DNA from: Primula veris | Taxonomy: Eukaryota > Streptophyta > Magnoliopsida > Ericales > Primulaceae | Assembly: GCA_963682055.1 (NCBI GenBank) | Contig: OY821745.1 | Location: forward strand, 6,951,501 to 7,015,500 | Reading direction: 5' to 3' | DNA: 64,000 bases | Shown: piece after piece, positions 58,930 through 64,000 of the stretch | How the letters are laid out: each line of letters opens with the position of its first letter | Numbering within the stretch: the stretch's first letter is position 1 | Position numbers and translations under genes: made by a program | The notes under the pieces: generated by a model | Database searches by the model: none | Told to the model about the DNA's origin: nothing | What the model saw: only the letters and a program-made list of their open reading frames with translations

Positions 58930-60125
58930 TCACTTCTTCTCTCTCCAAATTGCAAGCACTTCATCGGTTCGGAACCGTTGTGTGAACGTCGATTCTTCTA
59001 AAGGGGTCGATATCCCATTTACGTACTCGAGAAGCCCCGTACAAACAATCATAGCTCCGTTATCGATACAATACCTATCATCCGTTGCAAACAAGTTCCC
59101 ACCTCTTTCTAAACAAATGGTTCTCATCATTCCTTGTAACCGTTCATTACAGCCCACACCACCAACAATCAGAACATCTTTTTTGTCACAGTGCGCCATC
59201 GCTCTTTCCGTTATCCCTACGAGCATGGCAAATAGTGTCTCCTACAAGTGTTAAATTTTAAAAAGAAATGTTAAACACGTTTTTGTAGAGGAGAAAGGTT
59301 GTATAAGATTTATAAATAAAAAAAATGTCTAATGGGGTTATCCATATATACTTTTCGGTGCTTGCCACCGCAATGATTTGAGTGGTGTTGAAGTGATTTC
59401 CCAGTGTTTAGTTTAATTTCAGAGTAGACACATTGTTGAAGTGATTTCCAATATAAACTAAGTACGAATTTTATAGACTTATAGGTTATGCAACCTTGAT
59501 TCAAGCTCTAAAGCAAAACAGAATAGACACAAAATTAGTGAAATATTTTGACAAGCAAGTTTAAGTTCAATAGAAAGTCATATATAAACAACAAGTTTAA
59601 GTTGCTGTTCTTTGATTTAGAGACAATTTTTTACTATAGGAAACACTCGCATAAAACTGAACAAAACGGCACAATAGTATATACATTACACAATTTAGAT
59701 TTTGAAAGAGATACAATGAAATAGCAATTCCAAATATTCAATAATTTTGCAAGATATACAGTCAAATAGCATTTCCAAAAGCTTACCTCAGCTCCCATTG
59801 CTTTCGACAAAATCCAGGTAACCATGTCACCTTTTTTTCTTGAATGGGTGTTTTTGAACAATGTATGCGCCGGGATATAATCTACCTTCAATTATACTTT
59901 CTGCGAAGTAGCCAAAAGTCTCTTAAGCAGCCCTAAAATCAAATGTCTTGAAAACTAGTATGAAATTAAAACACAAATAAAATCTAACCAAATGATCTGC
60001 GGTGTTCAAGAACGAACGGGTACCAGCGTTATGAATACTAGCACGCCCATTGTTTACCCTCCTTTTAGCACAACACTCCTTGAATTTTTGGTCGCTGGCC
60101 CACGTCGTTCTGACTAACCATGTCT
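58930..60125 (-). pseudogene. Chimeric remnant: Transposase_24-like exons followed by KAE1/OSGEP last exon
   Basis: 5' to 3' on the minus strand. 60125-59989 reads KECCAKRRVNNGRASIHNAG then TRSFLNTADHL. A second piece ending at 59787 reads YIPAHTLFKNTHSRKKGD then SKAMGAE. Both have the pattern of the plant Ptta/En/Spm 'Transposase_24' domain. Next, 59241-58930 is a complete last exon of KAE1 (tRNA t6A threonylcarbamoyltransferase): [36 protein letters not shown], then [10 protein letters not shown] and WREKK with stop. KAE1 belongs to the KEOPS complex, but here only about 103 codons exist, without the metal-binding N-terminal domain, and with changes such as AMIVCTG at a conserved spot. The donor after GCTGAG (59786-59785) and the acceptor before GAGACACTA are both phase 0. 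Confidence 0.85.
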
Positions 60126-61247
60126 CTTGATGTTAATTTCAATATTGTCATGAGGAACAGAGAAACAAAGTTGTGTTTTCCAGGTAAAGCTTAAGTTATA
60201 GTATCAGGTTTATGCATATATACATATATAAAGTTGACAAAAGAAACTATGACCTGTTGTAATTAATACTAATGAATTTAACTCAATACTTTGAGAAATC
60301 TAACTTTTATTATATAAGTGAACGTTTCAAGTATCAGTAACACGGGAAACTAAGATTTCCGATTTAAAAACGACAAATTGCTAACTAGTGGTAGACTTTC
60401 TAGTTCATCAAAATTGAACCTTGATGAATTGAAATTAACCCTTATGGATTGTTTCCCGGAACTGAATAAAACTAACTTAAAAGCTGTTTTTTTTATAATT
60501 GATGGTAACCAAATTTGGGCATTTTTTTTAATCTCTCTATCCTACTGGCCTTTGTGCGAAGCCCCAAATTGGATATTATTTTGTAGAAAGCCTTAACATG
60601 GGCAAGATAGTGCTAAGATCAAGTATCAATTATATATAACAAAATCTTAACATGGCCAATTTATCAATCTACATACAAACGGGAAAAAGAAAAATACAAA
60701 ACCCTAATTGCAGGCTCCATGAAAAGAGCTTAGAGTTCAAAAACCTTAAATTTAATTATCTATTTCAGATACAAACTCTAATTGCAGGCTTATTGGAAAA
60801 ATCAACTAAAAACAATCGATTCTTTAGTAAAGAAATTATGAATATTCAATTTGAAATAAGAGAGATAGAGAGTTTGTACCGTTATACGAGATCATCGGCG
60901 GGATGAGGGTTGGATGTGATGGAGGCGCTTTTTTCTCCCCCTCTCTCTCTCTGAGCTTTTTAGGGTTAGAAGTTTGAATTAAAAGTAAAGGACTAACAAG
61001 TTAGTGATCTGTGTATATTAAAGTACGTAATCTGCCCAAACTTTTTCATTTCGTTACAATTTAGTATATTAAATTATTCATTGGTTACCAATTGATCCCT
61101 AAATATATAATACTAACATTTATAACCCAATCGAGACCACATATTTGGCCATTTTAACCGAAATATTAATACAATTTCATCTTGAAATAGTTTTATATTT
61201 GATAAAATAATAAATTATATTATTATAATAGGTATAAATATAGGTAA

Positions 61248-61370
61248 AATGTATCTTTCAGACCTTAAAATTATATTATTATATATATCTATATAACAAA
61301 GCACCAATTTTAAGGTCTGAAAGATACATTCAACGCTCTATCATTTTAAGGTCTGAAAGATACATTTTAT
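61248..61370. repeat. Hairpin repeat inside the CACTA element
   Basis: AAAATGTATCTTTCAGACCT at 61248 is answered by its complement twice (AGGTCTGAAAGATACATT at about 61313-61331 and again at about 61350-61368). It can fold into a stem of about 24 bp. Possibly a small MITE with a duplicated right arm. Confidence 0.7.
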
Positions 61371-62252
61371 ATTTTTAAAAAATACTCAAAGAAATTGTAA
61401 AGTTATTAAAACACTTGTAATCAAAATCAATTATTTAACCCATGGTTTAAGATATTGCAAAAATAAACGTGATATACAACACTAAACACCAATTTATTAC
61501 ATAGTAAACATAATTCTAACTTAAATATAAACATATTGTATTATTTGCAATCTTCCATCCCATGTTAGTAATACTTTTTTCTATTTTTTGTTATTTGGTT
61601 TCATCTTCAAATTCGGTTTCTCCAATAAATACATATACATGTATGTCTTTTCGATCTGTGTGTTTGATAATTAGTTTTTTTTCAACCAAATATATAAAAA
61701 AAAAAAACAAGCATTCACAATTTATTCACTATATTTGAACGCAACATGTTGTTCACCGGTAGTTCTATCAATTATTACTATATATGTGGTTGTGTTAATT
61801 TGTGGATATAAAGATAAATATATTGATATTGGATATTAAATTATTATTTAGCAACCAAAAATTAGTTGGTAATATACTAACTAAAAGAACAAACATTGTT
61901 AACTCGGTTGATATTTACCAACTAACAATTGTTTGTTAGTAATCAATTAGTATTTAGCAACTGAAAATTGTTAGTTAGTGATCAGTTAGTATTTAGCAAC
62001 TGATAATGTTGTAGTCACCAATTGGTTAGTAAATACTAACTGTTAAAGTACTAGTTACTATTTCCGTTGGTATTTACCAACTGAAAATTGTAAGTTGGTA
62101 TTCAGTTACTATATAGCAACTGAAATTATTATAGTTACAAATTAGTTAGTAAATATTAAAAATATGAAATTTAGTTAGTAAATCAATTGGTATTTACTAA
62201 CTACCAAATAAGTTAGAATTTTTAGTTGGTATATGGTCATTTTGTTGTAGTG

Positions 62253-62745
62253 ATAGCATATTATATCATATGTAATAGTATCATGTAGCGTGTGCATCTT
62301 GCATGTAGTAGCATCATTTAGTAACATATGTAGTAGCATCATGTCGTATATATAGTATCATCATGTATCGTGCGTACATAGTAGCATATGTAGTAGCATC
62401 ATGTTATACATGTAGTAGCATCATGTTGTACATGTAGTATCATGTTGTATATGTAGTAGCATCATGAAACATATATAGTAACATCATGAAAAATATATAG
62501 TATAATCATATAGTGACACCATGTATTATGTGTAGTAGAATCATGTATCGTATCTAATAGTACCATGCATGTAAAATATGTTGTAGAATCATGTAGTAGC
62601 AAATATAGCAGCACCGTGTCGTATATGCCGTAGCATTTTTTATCTTATGTAATAGCATTACGTAGCATGTGTAGTAGTATCATGTAGCATATGTAGTAGC
62701 ATCATGTAGCGTATGTAGTAGCATACGTAGTACATGTAGTTGTGG
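62253..62745. repeat. TAGCATCATGTAG minisatellite interrupted by the CACTA element
   Basis: Degenerate units of about 20-24 bp built on GTAGCATCATGTAGCATATG. The same sequence is present just left of the CACTA element (58108-58160), so the transposon landed in the array. Confidence 0.85.
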
Positions 62746-63450
62746 TTGTAAATGAGATGAGCTGTTCGTGAAATTGTTCGTGTTCGGCTCGGCTAATATT
62801 CGGTTCATGTTGTTCATTTATAAATGAACATGATAATGATGAACATGAACATGCATCTATTCAGTTCGTCTAAACTCGTGTTCGTGTAACTATATATAAA
62901 GTTTGATAAAATAAAAAATTAAATCTATTATTGATGTAACAAACTTATTAATGATGTAATATCACAACACAATTAATAAACTTATTAATGCTATAATAAT
63001 ATAAATGACATGTTTGTATTATTTCGAACTTATTATGCTAATTTATATCATCATACTATAAATACAGTCACCGATTTTATCGTTGAGTGTTCAACTCGTT
63101 AAAGTAATCGTACATATGTAAAAAATAATTTATATATACAATATATAAACTTAAAGTTACATGTGAAATAGTTTATCCTATTTAACAATATAGTAATATA
63201 TGATAAAATTAAAATATATTTTAAAAAGAAAGAAAAATATATATATTTTTAATTATTGAATGTTTTGGAAGAAATTACATGTTCACAAACAACTCGTGTT
63301 CGGTTCGTCAAATGTTCAGTTCATCTTCGTCAAATGTTCGTTCGTATTTAAATGAACATAAACTGAACATGAACAAAGATTTTACTTCATGAACTGAACA
63401 TGAACAGAGCTTTGTTCGGTTCATTTCGTTTCATTTAGAGCCCTACATAT
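62746..63450. repeat. GTTCGGTTC/GAACATGAAC-rich foldback-like repeat
   Basis: The left part (GTAAATGAGATGAGCTGTTC, then TTCGTGTTCGGCTCGGC) and the right part (GAACAGAGCTTTGTTCGGTT, then TTTCATTTAGAGCCC) are imperfect inverted copies around an AT-rich centre. TACATGTAG and TACATATAG flank it, but the fit of TIR to flank is loose. Class uncertain. Confidence 0.5.
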
Positions 63451-64000
63451 AGCATAAAACTAATTAATTATCAGATTTTCCGATTATAGTTTTTTTTCTA
63501 CAAAATGCTTGCTTTAAACAATTTTGTTATCAACAAACTTAACGTAACAATACCCAAATGATAATTCGGAACATGTCTGAGTTTGAATAGATGTTGAGTT
63601 TTGAATAAATAACACCATACCAATAGAATAAATACGAATCATTATGCAAAGAATTGTTAGAACTTACGAGGAATAGATGTTGATTTTTATCAAATTAGAT
63701 TTTTAATCAATATCTCGATTGCTCTTTTTTCTCTCTAAAATTTTCATTGTGATGAAATAATTCAAAAATAAATCAAAGTGGGAAATAATCATAATTGATT
63801 CCGAATCATAATTAACTTATTATGTTAATGGCTTAAAATATGGTAGTTTTTTGTTTTTTATTTAAGTCTAATTTTTCCTAACAATGGTAAGTTTTTACTA
63901 TGCATGTGTGCATGGAGAGAGAGATAATAGTTCAAAGTGTATAATATGCATATAATAAGTAATATTACGTTTAAAAAGTACTTTTATGTATATGTATTTT
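63451..64000. other. Right edge, no feature
   Basis: AT-rich, without a recognised gene or repeat. Confidence 0.5.

Larger units (their letters stand above)
58161..62252. mobile_element. CACTA (En/Spm) transposon, 4.1 kb, with a captured KAE1 exon
   Basis: Starts CACTACAAGAAAATCACC and ends TTTTGTTGTAGTG, with the 3-bp duplication ATA on both sides (58158-58160 and 62253-62255). Both ends carry dense subterminal repeats of ACTAACTGA/TTAGTTGGTA type (58190-58490 and 61850-62230), the transposase-binding arrays of CACTA elements. The interior has a minus-strand Transposase_24-like remnant and a KAE1 last exon (separate entry), plus a hairpin at 61248-61370. No complete TNP2-like transposase is present, so it is non-autonomous. 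Confidence 0.92.

Overview
This window is nuclear DNA from a flowering plant, most likely a eudicot. It is AT-rich, its genes have GT-AG introns, and it carries plant-specific families (a CYP96A-like P450, a PII-2-like LRR protein, a MEM1/NIPA-like C3HC zinc-finger protein) together with plant transposons of nearly every class. I could not settle the species. No tRNA, rRNA or CRISPR was seen.

Layout. 18-2325 (minus): the first three exons of a C3HC zinc-finger gene that runs off the left edge. 2330-7490: intergenic DNA built from transposons, including two MULE-like elements with 9-bp target duplications (one nested inside a Stowaway-like MITE) and a second Stowaway-like MITE. 7499-9713: an internally deleted hAT element with a perfect 8-bp target duplication. 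10125-36153: a tandem CYP96A-like P450 cluster, all minus strand. The middle copy (19443-20951) is intact and the two outer copies are broken. The left pseudogene holds three separate insertions (a CACTA-type MITE, a TRIM and a 151-bp TIR element). A 4.4-kb MULE-like element full of minisatellite separates copies 1 and 2. A 9.7-kb SIRE/Maximus-like Copia element sits inside an RNase H-like relic between copies 2 and 3.

39726-42405 (plus): a two-exon PII-2-like LRR gene. 43759-55165 (minus): a complete 12-exon DEAD-box helicase gene of the Has1/DDX18 type (plant RH27/RH51). Its first intron contains a tandem array derived from the 3' end of exon 1. 55.2-58.2 kb: intergenic. 58161-62252: a CACTA element with a TSD of ATA, inserted in a minisatellite. 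It carries its own Transposase_24-like remnants plus the captured last exon of the tRNA t6A enzyme gene KAE1/OSGEP. 62.3-64 kb: minisatellite and repeat DNA.

The functional genes (zinc-finger protein, one P450, LRR protein, helicase) look like ordinary unlinked housekeeping, wax-metabolism or surface-perception genes and do not form one pathway. The most unusual points are the exon-derived intronic array in the helicase gene, a palindromic motif shared by the Copia LTRs and the spacer before its extra third ORF, and the CACTA/KAE1 chimera whose exons would splice in frame. All family names come from reading motifs by eye; no database search was run.
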